Shown piece by piece: positions 8,557-17,427 of a stretch of DNA of 32,929 bases. Positions within the stretch are counted from its first letter, which is position 1; each line of letters begins with the position of its first letter. This DNA is from Bdellovibrionota bacterium. GTDB lineage: Bacteria > Bdellovibrionota_G > JALEGL01 > DATDPG01. The notes beneath the pieces are model-generated. The model saw nothing but the letters and a program-made list of their open reading frames with translations. It was not told where the DNA came from and did no database searches. The position numbers and the translations under genes are program-made. The stretch lies in the NCBI GenBank assembly GCA_035292885.1, contig DATDPG010000031.1, forward strand, positions 1-32,929, read 5' to 3'.

Positions 8557-8968
8557 CACGTTTGTGGATACGAATGTACTCATTTATGCCCACGATTTAG
8601 ACGCGGGCCGAAAGCATGAGATTGCTGCCGATCTTCTCGAGAAACTCTGGACAAACCGGCGCGGCGTCCTGAGCACGCAAGTGCTTCAGGAATTTTATGT
8701 GAATGTTACGCGCAAGATTTCTCACCCGATTTCCAAGTCAACAGCGCGCGAAATTGTGTCGGGATACACGGCGTGGAAGGTGGAAAATGTAACGAGCGAC
8801 CACGTTCTGCGAGCCTCCGAGTTGGAGGAACGTCACCAACTTTCCTTTTGGGATGCGCTTATCGTTTCCGCCGCCCTTTCGGCCGGGGCCGAACGGGTTC
8901 TTTCGGAGGATATGAGCCACCAACAGGGGATTCTTGGACTGCGGATTGAAAATCCGTTCGTGCCCTAG
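8537..8968 (+). CDS. vapC: PIN-domain ribonuclease toxin, VapC family
   Basis: 143 residues if the ATG at 8537 is used; the ATG at 8546 is an equally good start. The four acidic residues of the PIN fold can be placed: Asp11 in 'FVDTNVLIYAHD', Glu52 in 'VLQEFYVNV', Asp106 in 'SFWDALIVSAAL' and Asp125 in 'VLSEDMSH'. VapC toxins are Mg-dependent endoribonucleases, usually cutting tRNA or rRNA; the target is unknown here. All catalytic acids are intact, so the toxin looks functional. The 20-base overlap with the antitoxin gene supports coupled translation. Confidence 0.9.
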   Translation: MNGMNDDTFVDTNVLIYAHDLDAGRKHEIAADLLEKLWTNRRGVLSTQVLQEFYVNVTRKISHPISKSTAREIVSGYTAWKVENVTSDHVLRASELEERHQLSFWDALIVSAALSAGAERVLSEDMSHQQGILGLRIENPFVP

Positions 8969-9068
8969 TCGGCCCCTGCGGTCTCCGCTTTACTGTGTTC
9001 CGAGCCGCCGATCGGACGGCGTCCCGCGGAATCAAAGACTCTCCATCATTCTCACCTTCATCGACACG

Positions 9069-9096
9069 TTGCGCCTAGACGCGCCTCGGATATAAT
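9069..9096 (+). promoter_or_regulatory. Candidate sigma-70 promoter of ftsK
   Basis: TTGCGC (9069-9074) and a perfect TATAAT (9091-9096) are 16 bases apart and lie 24 bases before the ftsK ATG. Only the first three bases of the -35 box match consensus. This would free ftsK from the toxin-antitoxin module upstream. Confidence 0.55.
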
Positions 9097-9120
9097 TTCT
9101 GGAATCGTTGGGCGTTGCGG

Positions 9121-11517
9121 ATGGCTAAAGAAAAAGAAGATTTATCGACCCCACTTCGCGATCTGGCGGGATTTCTTTTATTGGCGTTCGCGATTTTTCT
9201 TTTCCTTTCCCTGATCAGTTACAGCCCCCTCGACCCCTCGCTCAATACAAAAGTGGCGGGATCTCCGTCCGCCGTGCACAACTGGTGCGGGATCGGCGGG
9301 AGTTACGCGTCCGACATTTTCATGCAGCTTTTTGGGTTTGCGTCGTTTTTCGTCCCGTTCGCTTTGGTGGGCGTGGCTTGGGCGGTCGTCTTTCGGAAAA
9401 GCTGGCAAGGGGCTTCGGCCCAAGCTTCGGGCTTTATTCTCCTGGTTCTGGCGGCCACGCTCTTCTTGGCCTTGGCCGCGGGCGACGCGGCTCGGTTCCC
9501 CCCATGGGGAGGGGTGACCGGGTTTCTGCTCCGGAAACTCTGCCTCGCGTATGTCGGAACCATCGGCGCACTGCTGGCCGGCCTAACCGCTCTGGCCGTG
9601 GCGTTGGTTCTTTCCGTTCGGCTGACGTTTGAAGCGTTCGTCGGAAAGCTCTCGTTCCTGGGTGATGCTTTCCTCCATTCCCGGGAGATCCTTGCAAGAG
9701 CGTGGCAGCGTGTGAACCGATCCGCAGCACGTTTCCTGGAGCTGGAGGAAAAGAAGATTGAGAAGGGGATGGCCAAGATCCGCGCCGATGTGGGCGAGCC
9801 GTCGATCTCGGTTTCGGACAGCATCAAAGTCGCCGGAGAGGTGGTGACGGAAAACGTACTTATGGATGATTTTTCGATCGAGGCTCCGGCGAAAGAAATC
9901 CCCATCGTTTTTCCCAAGGCCAGCGACCGGCGTTCGATGCCCCAGTTCCATACGATGGAAGAGGAACCGGAAGAGGCCAAAGCGCACAAAGATAAGCGGG
10001 ACATCCGAACCTACAAGCTCCCCGACATTTCGCTCTTGGACGCTCCGGAAGAACAGTCGATCGCGATCGATCGCGAGGAGCTCTTCCGAAACGCCCAGAC
10101 GTTGGAACAGAAGCTCAAGGACTTTGGTGTCTTCGGGAAGGTGGTGGAAGTTCAGCCCGGCCCGGTGATCACGATGTACGAGTTTGAGCCGGCACCCGGC
10201 ATCAAAGTCACGCACGTCACACGATTGAACGACGATCTGGCGCTCGCCCTCAAAGCCATGTCCGTTCGCATCACTCCTCTGCCCGGGAAAGCGGTGATCG
10301 GAATCGAAGTCGCCAACCGCCAACGCCAGGTGGTTTATCTCAAGGACGTCATCGCCGACGACGTCTTCAAACAGGGTTCGTCCCGCCTGACGTTCGCTCT
10401 GGGCAAAGATATCTCCGGCACGCCTTTTGTGACCGATCTCCGAAAAATGCCGCATCTTTTGGTGGCGGGCGCCACAGGCTCCGGAAAGTCGGTTTCGGTC
10501 AACAGCATGATTCTCTCGGTGCTTTACAAATCGACGCCGGACGAAGTGCGGATGATTCTCGTCGATCCGAAGATGTTGGAATTGTCTTTTTACGACAACA
10601 TCCCGCACCTGTTGCTTCCCGTGGTGACCGACCCGAGGAAAGCCTCGGCGGCGCTCCGGTGGGCCGTACTCGAAATGGAGCATCGGTACCGGTTTATGGC
10701 CGACATCGGCGTACGGAACATCGAAGGTTACAACAAGAAGGTGCCCAAAATTCTGGACGGGAAGGTGTCGCCGGAGGAAGCGAAGAAAAGCGCCCAAGAT
10801 CTTTCCCTTCCCGAAGATCTCTTGGCGTCCGGAGAGAAAGTGAAACCCGAAGAACACACGGGTCCGATGCCGTACATCATGATCGTCATCGACGAGCTGG
10901 CCGACCTCATGATGATTTCCAGCCGGGAGGTCGAGGAATCGATCATTCGTCTTTCTCAAATGGCTCGCGCGGCCGGGATCCACCTTCTTCTGGCGACGCA
11001 AAGACCGTCCGTGGATGTCATCACGGGCGTCATCAAGGCCAATATGCCCGCGCGAATTTCGTTTCAGGTTTCGTCCAAGATCGATTCCCGGACGATTCTC
11101 GACGCCAACGGCGCGGAACTTCTCTTGGGCGCCGGCGACATGCTCTTCCTGCCGCCGGGGACGTCCAAGCTGGAGCGAATTCACGGCGCTTTCGTCACCG
11201 ACAACGAAGTAAAACGGGTGACCGACTTCTGGAAGGAACAGGGTTCGCCCGACTACGATCATGAGATATTGCGCGTACAGCAGGAAGAGATGGAGCGGGA
11301 AGCCTCGGGGGAGGGCGAGGACAACGAGATGTACCAACAGGCGCTCAACATCATCCGTCTTCACCGAGTGGCGTCCATCTCCATGATCCAGCGGAAACTT
11401 CGGATCGGTTACAACCGGGCGGCGCGGATCGTGGAGAGGATGGACGACGAGGGGTGGCTGGCGCCGGGCGAAGTGGGCAAGCCGCGCGAAGTCCGCATGA
11501 GTCGATTTGAAGTTTGA
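9121..11517 (+). CDS. ftsK: DNA translocase FtsK/SpoIIIE
   Basis: 798 residues from the ATG at 9121 (an in-frame TTG two codons earlier is ignored). The N-terminal membrane domain has four hydrophobic segments within residues 15-170. A moderately charged linker (about 175-300) leads to the alpha/beta/gamma motor. Walker A is GATGSGKS at about residues 450-457, Walker B is 'IMIVIDELADLMM', and the C-terminal winged-helix gamma domain follows from about residue 735 ('ALNIIRLHRVASISMIQRKLRIGYNRAARIVERMDDEGW'), which reads KOPS-type polar sequences. FtsK pumps DNA through the division septum and activates XerCD at dif. The linker is short, as in many non-enteric bacteria. A large inverted repeat follows the stop. 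Confidence 0.97.
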   Translation: MAKEKEDLSTPLRDLAGFLLLAFAIFLFLSLISYSPLDPSLNTKVAGSPSAVHNWCGIGGSYASDIFMQLFGFASFFVPFALVGVAWAVVFRKSWQGASAQASGFILLVLAATLFLALAAGDAARFPPWGGVTGFLLRKLCLAYVGTIGALLAGLTALAVALVLSVRLTFEAFVGKLSFLGDAFLHSREILARAWQRVNRSAARFLELEEKKIEKGMAKIRADVGEPSISVSDSIKVAGEVVTENVLMDDFSIEAPAKEIPIVFPKASDRRSMPQFHTMEEEPEEAKAHKDKRDIRTYKLPDISLLDAPEEQSIAIDREELFRNAQTLEQKLKDFGVFGKVVEVQPGPVITMYEFEPAPGIKVTHVTRLNDDLALALKAMSVRITPLPGKAVIGIEVANRQRQVVYLKDVIADDVFKQGSSRLTFALGKDISGTPFVTDLRKMPHLLVAGATGSGKSVSVNSMILSVLYKSTPDEVRMILVDPKMLELSFYDNIPHLLLPVVTDPRKASAALRWAVLEMEHRYRFMADIGVRNIEGYNKKVPKILDGKVSPEEAKKSAQDLSLPEDLLASGEKVKPEEHTGPMPYIMIVIDELADLMMISSREVEESIIRLSQMARAAGIHLLLATQRPSVDVITGVIKANMPARISFQVSSKIDSRTILDANGAELLLGAGDMLFLPPGTSKLERIHGAFVTDNEVKRVTDFWKEQGSPDYDHEILRVQQEEMEREASGEGEDNEMYQQALNIIRLHRVASISMIQRKLRIGYNRAARIVERMDDEGWLAPGEVGKPREVRMSRFEV

Positions 11518-11537
11518 TTCACAACATCGAGGAACAG

Positions 11538-11639
11538 AAAACGACGATTGGGCTCCGGTCCCGACGGGAGCCCCCAAGTCCATGCTCATGCTTGCGCGTG
11601 GACTTGGGGATCCCCGTCGGGCCACCCAATCGTCGTTTT
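11538..11639. repeat. 102-bp imperfect inverted repeat after ftsK
   Basis: Three perfect stem blocks are nested: AAAACGACGATTGGG (11538-11552) with 11625-11639, CCCGACGGG (11560-11568) with 11613-11621, and CCCCAAGTCCA (11572-11582) with 11599-11609, giving 35 pairs around a 16-base loop at 11583-11598. Asymmetric internal loops separate the blocks. Its ends, A-run on the left and T-run on the right, would suit a bidirectional terminator; size and perfect 15-base terminal repeats would also suit a MITE- or REP-like element. No clear target duplication is seen. It lies 20 bases after the ftsK stop and 7 before the next gene. Confidence 0.85.
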
Positions 11640-11646
11640 AACCGCG

Positions 11647-12621
11647 ATGATCTGGTTCCATATTCGCCAAATTGCTCGACCGACCTCGCCGCATCTCGTT
11701 TTCTTCGCTGTGCTTTGTTTAATAAGTGGTCAGAGCGTCGCGCGGGAAGATCTGGTTGTTTTATATACGGGAAATACGAGGGGGGAGGTGGGGCCGTGCG
11801 GGTGCGCGACGGAGAATTTGGGCGGGTTGGCCCGCCGGGCCGCGTTCGTGCGCGGCGAAAGAGGACGCGGCGTTCCCCTTCTCCTGGTCGATTCGGGGGA
11901 CGACCTTTCGTACGCTCCCATCGCCACGTTGCCGGTCCATTTACGGAAGGAAGCCGATCGAAGCGCTCAGCTGATTTCCCGCATTTACGAGTCCCTGCAG
12001 TACGACGCCATCTTGCGCGGGGAGGCCGATATTTTCGACGGCCGCGGTTTCGGGTCTCCCGAATTCGATCGTTCGCCGGCGCTCCGGATCGTGGAAAGGT
12101 CGGGATGGCGTGTCGCCATTTTCGGTTTCGGATCCCCAAACCTTTTTCCCCGGTTCGACGAGAATTGGAGAGCCGAAATTGCGAAGATTCGGCCGAAAGT
12201 CGACCTAGTTCTCGTTCTCGCGCATATCGCCGAGACGGAGATTTCCGGCATCGCGAAGGTCCTCAAGCGCGGAGACATCGTGATCCTCGGGCATACGGGG
12301 AAACACCTAGACGATCCAATCCTTCGGAAGGATGTTCTTTTTTTCGAAGCGGACTATCGCGGGCAATTTGTCGGCAAACTCCAGCTGCATCTGGAAAGCG
12401 ATAAGCTGTCGACAAAAAATCAGATCGATCGATTGCGGCTGGAAGACGATCTCCGCTTTTCGGAAGAACCCGCAGCCCGGAAGCAAATCGAGGAGCGAAT
12501 TAAATCCCTGGGCCCCCGCCCCAAAAGCTGGTACGCGAATGAGCTTGTTCCCTTAAGCGAACGAGTTTCGCCGGACCGCGAAATTCTGAAACAGGTTGAA
12601 TCGGTGACGAGGAAAAACTAG
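11647..12621 (+). CDS. Exported UshA-like metallophosphatase-type protein
   Basis: 324 residues from the ATG at 11647; the frame is open upstream but that part is the inverted repeat. A signal peptide ends near residue 32 (hydrophobic VFFAVLCLI, then SGQSVA). The mature start 'VVLYTGNTRGEVGPCGCATENLGGLARR' is the first motif of the UshA/5'-nucleotidase-like calcineurin superfamily, with a PCGC at residues 50-53 that replaces the usual metal-binding sequence context. Later motifs are partly kept: 'LVDSGDDLS' for GD, 'GEADIF' in place of GNHE, 'LVLAHIAETE', and 'GHTGKH' for GHxH. The missing GNHE Asn-His makes normal phosphatase activity doubtful. It is between ftsK and lolA and shares the lolA transcription unit (10-base gap). 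Confidence 0.75.
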   Translation: MIWFHIRQIARPTSPHLVFFAVLCLISGQSVAREDLVVLYTGNTRGEVGPCGCATENLGGLARRAAFVRGERGRGVPLLLVDSGDDLSYAPIATLPVHLRKEADRSAQLISRIYESLQYDAILRGEADIFDGRGFGSPEFDRSPALRIVERSGWRVAIFGFGSPNLFPRFDENWRAEIAKIRPKVDLVLVLAHIAETEISGIAKVLKRGDIVILGHTGKHLDDPILRKDVLFFEADYRGQFVGKLQLHLESDKLSTKNQIDRLRLEDDLRFSEEPAARKQIEERIKSLGPRPKSWYANELVPLSERVSPDREILKQVESVTRKN

Positions 12622-12631
12622 TCTGCATCGC

Positions 12632-13300
12632 ATGTTCAAGAAAATAATTCCGGCAGCGTGCCTTCTGACTTGGGCGGTGTCCGCAAACGGCGCCGAGGTT
12701 CAGGGAGTCGTCGATCAACTCCAAAAGAGCTACGACCATATTCAATCGATCGAAGCGAATTTCGAGCAAACGTATCGCTCCAAGCGATTCGACGAAAAGA
12801 TAAATCGAGGGAAGCTGGCGATCGTAAAACCGGGCAAGATGCGATGGGACTACCGTGAACCCAAAGGAAAGGTTCTGGTGTCCAACGGCAAGGAAATTCT
12901 CTTATACGACCCCGAAGATCACCAGGCGCTGGTCACGCCTCAGCCGGCGCAAAGCGACCTTCCGGTGGCGTTGGCGTTCTTGTGGGGTGGCGCCAAATTG
13001 ACCGACAAATTCACGGTCTCGCTGAAGGGCGAAAAAAAAACAGAAGATAAACAGGAAACGACGCTTCGTTGTCTCCCGAAGGAGCCGATTCCGAACGTGA
13101 AGGAAGTTTTCCTGACCGTTCGGTCGGGCGAGCCGATGCTGGTGGTCGCATCCCGCGTGATCGACTCGTTGGAGGGAGAAAGTGAAATCCGCTTTACGGA
13201 TATTCGCGTGAACCCTTCGATCGAGAACCGGCGCTTCGAATTCAAACCTCCTAAAAATACGCCGATCGTCTCTATGCCAAGCTTGAACGTGAAGCCGTAA
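12632..13300 (+). CDS. lolA: Outer-membrane lipoprotein carrier protein LolA
   Basis: 222 residues with a signal peptide at 1-20 (cut near ANGA). The mature part has the family features: 'LQKSYDHIQSIEANFEQTYRS' helix, 'GKLAIVKPGKMRWDYREPKGKVLVSNGKEILLYDPEDHQ' strands, and 'LPVALAFLWGG'. LolA shuttles lipoproteins from the LolCDE inner-membrane release complex to the outer membrane, so the organism is diderm. The C-terminus carries an extra tail, 'PPKNTPIVSMPSLNVKP', beyond the usual family end 'NRRFEFKP'. That tail and the bases just past the stop recur in decayed form at 15437-15480. The ftsK-lolA neighbourhood is common in proteobacteria. Confidence 0.93.
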   Translation: MFKKIIPAACLLTWAVSANGAEVQGVVDQLQKSYDHIQSIEANFEQTYRSKRFDEKINRGKLAIVKPGKMRWDYREPKGKVLVSNGKEILLYDPEDHQALVTPQPAQSDLPVALAFLWGGAKLTDKFTVSLKGEKKTEDKQETTLRCLPKEPIPNVKEVFLTVRSGEPMLVVASRVIDSLEGESEIRFTDIRVNPSIENRRFEFKPPKNTPIVSMPSLNVKP

Positions 13301-13348
13301 AATCTCACGCTCTAGTCCGAGTTCCGGAATTCGAGGAAGCTGAATTGT

Positions 13349-15184
13349 TTACTTTGCGGGCCCTTTGACAATCAGCCGCGCGAATTCCTTGGCTCTCGCG
13401 GCTGTCGCCTTGTCCTTCTCGTTCTCGCTTCGCCACTCGGTGATGTCGAGCGCGGTTTCCCCCTTGTCATTTTCGACCGTCCGGTCCACGTTGGCGTCGA
13501 TCAGAAGTTTCGCGACATCCACCGACAAACTCTTGTCCGCGGCGAGCTGAAGAGCCGTGTCCCCCCGGCTCGTCAGCGCGTTCACATTCGCGCTCTTGCC
13601 GAGAAGCGCTTTCACGGCATCTTTGTTCCCCTCCCGGGCGGCAAGATGGAGGGGAGTTGCGTTCGTTTCCTCCGCCTGAGCCTCGATTTTGGCGCCGTTC
13701 TCCAACAACAGTGCAATGAGTTCAGCGGAGCCGGCTGCCGCCGCCCGATGAAGCGGCAATAAAGCCGACGGAGCCGAGGGATCGGCTCCCTTCGAAAGCA
13801 AATACCGGACGGCTTCGGTGCGCCCTAAGAGCGACGCGTAGTGGATCGGCGCCTGCCCCAGCGCATCCTTCGTCCCCGCGAGGCTCGCGTCTTTTTCCAG
13901 GATCCGGCGAAGTGCTTCGGTGTCACCTTTAAACGCGGCCTCGTGAACCGGGACGGAAAGGGCGGCCCCCTTCTCGACGAGCAATGAAGCGCATGCCCCG
14001 CATCCTCCGTAGACCATCCACTCGAGGGGAGTCGCCCCTTTCCGATCTTTCGCATTCGGCGCGGCACCCGCTTTGAGGAGGATCTCGATAATGCCGGGGT
14101 CGAGGGCGTGGCTGAGCGGTGTTCTCTCTCCGCGATCTTTCGAGTCGACCGATCCGCCGGTGGAAACGAGTTTCTGTGTCAAAAGAGTTACGAGGGTTGG
14201 CTTCCCATTTTTCACAACGAGATGCAGCGCCGTTTCACCTTTTCGGTTCAGGTGGTCAACCCGGGTCTTCTTCTCGATGAGTAGGGCTGCCACTTTCATC
14301 GACCCGAGGAGGCAGCACTCCTGCAACGGGGTGTTCCCCACGCCGTTCATCGTGTTCGGATCCGCTCCGTTCCGGAGAAGAAGTTGCGCGAGATCGGTCC
14401 GATCCCCCATGCAGGAGAAATGCAGCGGCCGGTTCCCTCGTCCTCCTTCGGCATTCGCCAGCGCACGCTGCTTTTTAAGGAGCTTCTGGACGAGGGCGAT
14501 CTTTCCGTCCGCCACGGCGTCGTGAATTTCCCCGTCGTATACTGGCTCCTGGCCTTTATTCCTAAGGAACTCGAAGATCTCCATCGATCCCTCGTCGCCG
14601 GCCAGTTCCACCGGCTTCCGACCGACGCGATCCCGGACGGAAAGGTCGGCTCCAGCCGAGACCAGCGTTTTCACGACGTCCGGTTTTGCGGACCGGATTC
14701 CCGCTAGCAGCGCTGTTTCGCCCTCGGCGTCGTCGGCGCGGATATCCGCTCCCTTTTTCAGGAGAAGCTTCACAACCTCGTTATTCCCTTTCAGTGCGGC
14801 GGTGGTGAGGAGGGAGTTTCCTTTCGTGTCGAGAGTCTTGATGTCGGCGCCCGATTCGATCAGGAGGATCGCGTTCGGCGTATGGCCCGCTTTGATCGCC
14901 ACCTGTAACGGCGTAATGCCGCCGCCGTCCGGCTCGTTCGGCCCGGCGCCGCCTTTAAGAAGCGTCTCGAGGACGGTCCGGTTGCCGATCCCCGCGGCCA
15001 GCGTGAGGGGCGTGAACCCCTCCCGGTTCCGGGCATGCAGGAGGGCGGGTTCTTTCTTAACGATGCGCTGAACGTTGTCGAGCCGCTGCGCCTTGATCGC
15101 CGTGAAGAGATCAGGCGCCGTCGGCTTTCCGCACGCGGTGAGGACCACCAGCGCCAGAACCATCTTCCGAATCCGCAGCCTCAT
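13349..15184 (-). CDS. Ankyrin-repeat lipoprotein
   Basis: 611 residues from the ATG at 15184. The start is chosen because it gives a lipoprotein signal peptide, 'MRLRIRKMVLALVVLTAC' with lipobox L-T-A-C and Cys18; the open frame upstream to 15280 would spoil it. The rest is a nearly continuous solenoid of about 16-17 ankyrin repeats of the type 'G.TPLHLAA..G....V..LL..GA.'. Ankyrin arrays bind proteins. Here the lipid anchor puts the array in the periplasm or on the outer membrane surface. The gene is on the opposite strand to lolA, ends 48 bases from it and lies between intact lolA and a decayed copy of the lolA end, so it looks like an insertion. Confidence 0.92.
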   Translation of the reverse strand: MRLRIRKMVLALVVLTACGKPTAPDLFTAIKAQRLDNVQRIVKKEPALLHARNREGFTPLTLAAGIGNRTVLETLLKGGAGPNEPDGGGITPLQVAIKAGHTPNAILLIESGADIKTLDTKGNSLLTTAALKGNNEVVKLLLKKGADIRADDAEGETALLAGIRSAKPDVVKTLVSAGADLSVRDRVGRKPVELAGDEGSMEIFEFLRNKGQEPVYDGEIHDAVADGKIALVQKLLKKQRALANAEGGRGNRPLHFSCMGDRTDLAQLLLRNGADPNTMNGVGNTPLQECCLLGSMKVAALLIEKKTRVDHLNRKGETALHLVVKNGKPTLVTLLTQKLVSTGGSVDSKDRGERTPLSHALDPGIIEILLKAGAAPNAKDRKGATPLEWMVYGGCGACASLLVEKGAALSVPVHEAAFKGDTEALRRILEKDASLAGTKDALGQAPIHYASLLGRTEAVRYLLSKGADPSAPSALLPLHRAAAAGSAELIALLLENGAKIEAQAEETNATPLHLAAREGNKDAVKALLGKSANVNALTSRGDTALQLAADKSLSVDVAKLLIDANVDRTVENDKGETALDITEWRSENEKDKATAARAKEFARLIVKGPAK

Positions 15185-15537
15185 GATTTTTCGTCGTACG
15201 TTTTTCGTTTCGTCGGGTTCTTGAGCGTCATGTAAGTCTCCACCATCCGTTTTCAGCGACCGGCTGTTCGTCGAAGTCAATCGATTCGAAGGAGTTTATT
15301 ACCCACTGTCGCTTATACGCCCTTTCTATGAGGCAGCAGCGCAAGGTGTCAAGGTTGATTCATCGCCCTCAGCGGACGTTCGGTGAGACCGGACGAACAC
15401 CGACCGGTCGAGACAGAGAAGTACGTTGCCAGGATTCCTATTGTTTCGATGCCGAACTCCGATGTGAAGCCGCAAAATCTGGCGACAAGAAAAGATTTCT
15501 TTTCGTGGAGATGCTCGTGAGGTAACAGGAAAAGAGC
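15185..15537. other. Intergenic region between ankyrin and hybrid kinase genes
   Basis: 353 bases with no gene. It should hold the promoter of the minus-strand ankyrin gene and of the plus-strand kinase, but no strong -35/-10 pair stands out. Its recognisable content is the lolA-like remnant at 15437-15480 and, at 15527-15533, AGGAAAA as ribosome-binding site of the kinase gene. A short open frame from 15328 looks random. Confidence 0.6.
15437..15480 (+). pseudogene. Decayed copy of the lolA 3' end
   Basis: In one frame this stretch reads 'PIVSMPNSDVKP' followed by Gln in place of the stop, against 'PIVSMPSLNVKP' plus stop at the end of LolA (13261-13300). The DNA match continues past the lolA stop (AAAATCT in both). 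By hand count about 33 of 44 bases agree, and most differences in the coding part fall at third positions. Upstream of 15437 similarity is marginal. It is either a remnant of a second lolA or a displaced 3' end; chance similarity is not excluded because the match is short. Confidence 0.55.
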
Positions 15538-17355
15538 ATGGGGCAGGTTCGAGAAAGATCGGTTATTTGGTTCTTGTTTGTTTTGGCTGCCGCAGTCTTT
15601 CTGGTTGAGTTTTCCGTGATGTTCATACTCCCGAGTGCCTTGCTCTATTTCCCCATTCATTCTCTCTGGGGCGAGGCAGCCGCAGACGGCGGTATTTTGC
15701 TCGTGGTGATCATGCCGATCATTTACGCCTGGGTATTACGCCCGTTGGTCCAAGCCAGGCGGAAGGCTGAGGAAGCCTCCATGGCCAAAGGGCGGTTCTT
15801 AGCCAATATGAGTCATGAAATCCGCACGCCGATGAACGGGATCATCGGAATGACGGACCTTGCACTTGAGACGGACCTGACAAAGGAACAACGGGAATAT
15901 CTGGAGGCCGTGAGTGAATCGGCGGATCGCTTATTGGAGCTTATCAATGAGATTCTCGATTTTTCGAAAATTGAGGCCAAGCATTTGGAACTTACGTTGT
16001 TTGAGTTCAGCCTTCGCGATTGTATCCGGGATTGTCTGAGATTGTTGGCGTTGGTCGCGGGTAAGAAGGGTTTGGAACTCGTCTGTGACATTTCGCCGGA
16101 TGTGCCCGATGGCGTGGTGGGGGACGCCGGCAGACTTCGCCAAGTGATCCTTAATTTGATTGGTAATTCGATTAAATTCACGCATGACGGTGAATTGGGT
16201 CTTCGCGTGACATGCCTGTCGCAGACTGAAGCGGAAGCTCAGCTCCACTTCGAAGTCTTCGACACGGGGATCGGAATTCCGGAAGAAAAGCAACAGACCA
16301 TTTTTGAGGCTTTCTCGCAGGGGGATGCTTCAACTACCCGCAAATATGGTGGAACAGGGCTTGGCCTCACGATTTCGTCGCACCTGGTCCAACTGATGGG
16401 AGGGGAAATCGAACTGGAATCGAAACCCGGGAAAGGCAGCCGGTTTCACTTTACGGCTCGTCTCGGACTCCACGGAAAATCCGCCGTGGCTCGCGCTTCA
16501 TTGAAGGAGGATGATCTCACGGGGGTTCGTGCGCTCGTTGTGGACGATAATGCGACGAACCGCCAGGTGCTCGCAAAACTACTCGCTGCCTGGCAAATAG
16601 GCCCGACGGTCGTTGAGAGTGGCGAGGCGGCTCTAGCCGCGCTCGAACAAGCTAACCGATCGAATACGCTGTTTCAATTGGTGCTCACGGATTGCCATAT
16701 GCCGGGAATGGACGGCTTCGAACTTTCTCGAAGAATCAGGCAGATCCCCGTGTTTTCGAAAGCTCCTATTCTTATGATGCTTACGTCAGGAGGACAACGG
16801 GGAGATGCGGCGCGCTGCCGGGAAATCGGAATCGCCGCGTACTTGACGAAGCCGGTCATTCCGTCTGAGTTGTTGGATGCGATCCGGATTTGTCTTGGAA
16901 ACGTGGCGGGTGCGACGGATCGAAGCCCTCCTGTAACGCGGCATTCCCTGCGAAGGGACCGAGGCGTTCTGAAAATTCTTCTGGCCGAGGACAACCCTGT
17001 GAATCAAAAGGTGGTTTCATCTTTGTTAAGGAAGGCCGGGCACGAAGTCTCGGTGGTCGAGAATGGGATCGAGGCTCTCACAGCTGTCGGGAGGGGAAAC
17101 GTTGACCTGGTTTTCATGGATATGGAGATGCCGGAAATGGATGGAATGGAAGCCACGAGACGCATCCGGGAGTCGGAGAAGGAAATGAGCAGGCATCTTC
17201 CGATCATTGCGCTGACAGCACACGCCATGGAGGGAGACCGCGAAAGAATCATGAATGCCGGGATGGACGCCTACGTGTCAAAACCCGTGCGATTGGAGGC
17301 ATTGCTTCAAGCGATCGAAGACGCAAACAGGCCGGCTGGAAAGGACGATGGGTAG
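15538..17355 (+). CDS. Membrane hybrid histidine kinase with two receivers
   Basis: 605 residues. Two hydrophobic segments (about 9-33 and 50-68) anchor it with almost no periplasmic loop, and no sensor domain is visible. HisKA follows with phospho-His93 in '[19 protein letters not shown]', then HATPase_c with N-box Asn210, G1 'DTGIGIP' and G2 'GGTGLGL'. Receiver 1 has Asp385 ('[12 protein letters not shown]') and Lys438; receiver 2 has Asp528 ('[12 protein letters not shown]') and Lys582. No Hpt domain is present, so a separate Hpt protein is required for relay; Hpt domains are found in the proteins at 21503 and 23053. ATG 15538 has AGGA upstream. This is the closest paralogue in the window of the kinase at 23053. 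Confidence 0.95.
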   Translation: MGQVRERSVIWFLFVLAAAVFLVEFSVMFILPSALLYFPIHSLWGEAAADGGILLVVIMPIIYAWVLRPLVQARRKAEEASMAKGRFLANMSHEIRTPMNGIIGMTDLALETDLTKEQREYLEAVSESADRLLELINEILDFSKIEAKHLELTLFEFSLRDCIRDCLRLLALVAGKKGLELVCDISPDVPDGVVGDAGRLRQVILNLIGNSIKFTHDGELGLRVTCLSQTEAEAQLHFEVFDTGIGIPEEKQQTIFEAFSQGDASTTRKYGGTGLGLTISSHLVQLMGGEIELESKPGKGSRFHFTARLGLHGKSAVARASLKEDDLTGVRALVVDDNATNRQVLAKLLAAWQIGPTVVESGEAALAALEQANRSNTLFQLVLTDCHMPGMDGFELSRRIRQIPVFSKAPILMMLTSGGQRGDAARCREIGIAAYLTKPVIPSELLDAIRICLGNVAGATDRSPPVTRHSLRRDRGVLKILLAEDNPVNQKVVSSLLRKAGHEVSVVENGIEALTAVGRGNVDLVFMDMEMPEMDGMEATRRIRESEKEMSRHLPIIALTAHAMEGDRERIMNAGMDAYVSKPVRLEALLQAIEDANRPAGKDDG

Positions 17356-17379
17356 GCATCTCACCGGTACCGCAGCCGA

Positions 17380-17398
17380 TAGCCCACCCTTAGGGCTA
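17380..17398. terminator. Hairpin between convergent kinase and receiver genes
   Basis: TAGCCC (17380-17385) pairs with GGGCTA (17393-17398) around a seven-base loop. It lies between the convergent genes ending at 17355 and 17428. No T-run follows on either strand, so it is only a possible terminator. Confidence 0.3.
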
Positions 17399-17427
17399 CA
17401 GACGCATGAACAAATCAAGGCTCTGAA

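Noticed and set aside
9583-11625. A 680-codon minus-strand frame under ftsK
   Set aside because: It is the antisense shadow of ftsK: His/Arg-rich, no recognisable motif, and ftsK is fully supported on the other strand.
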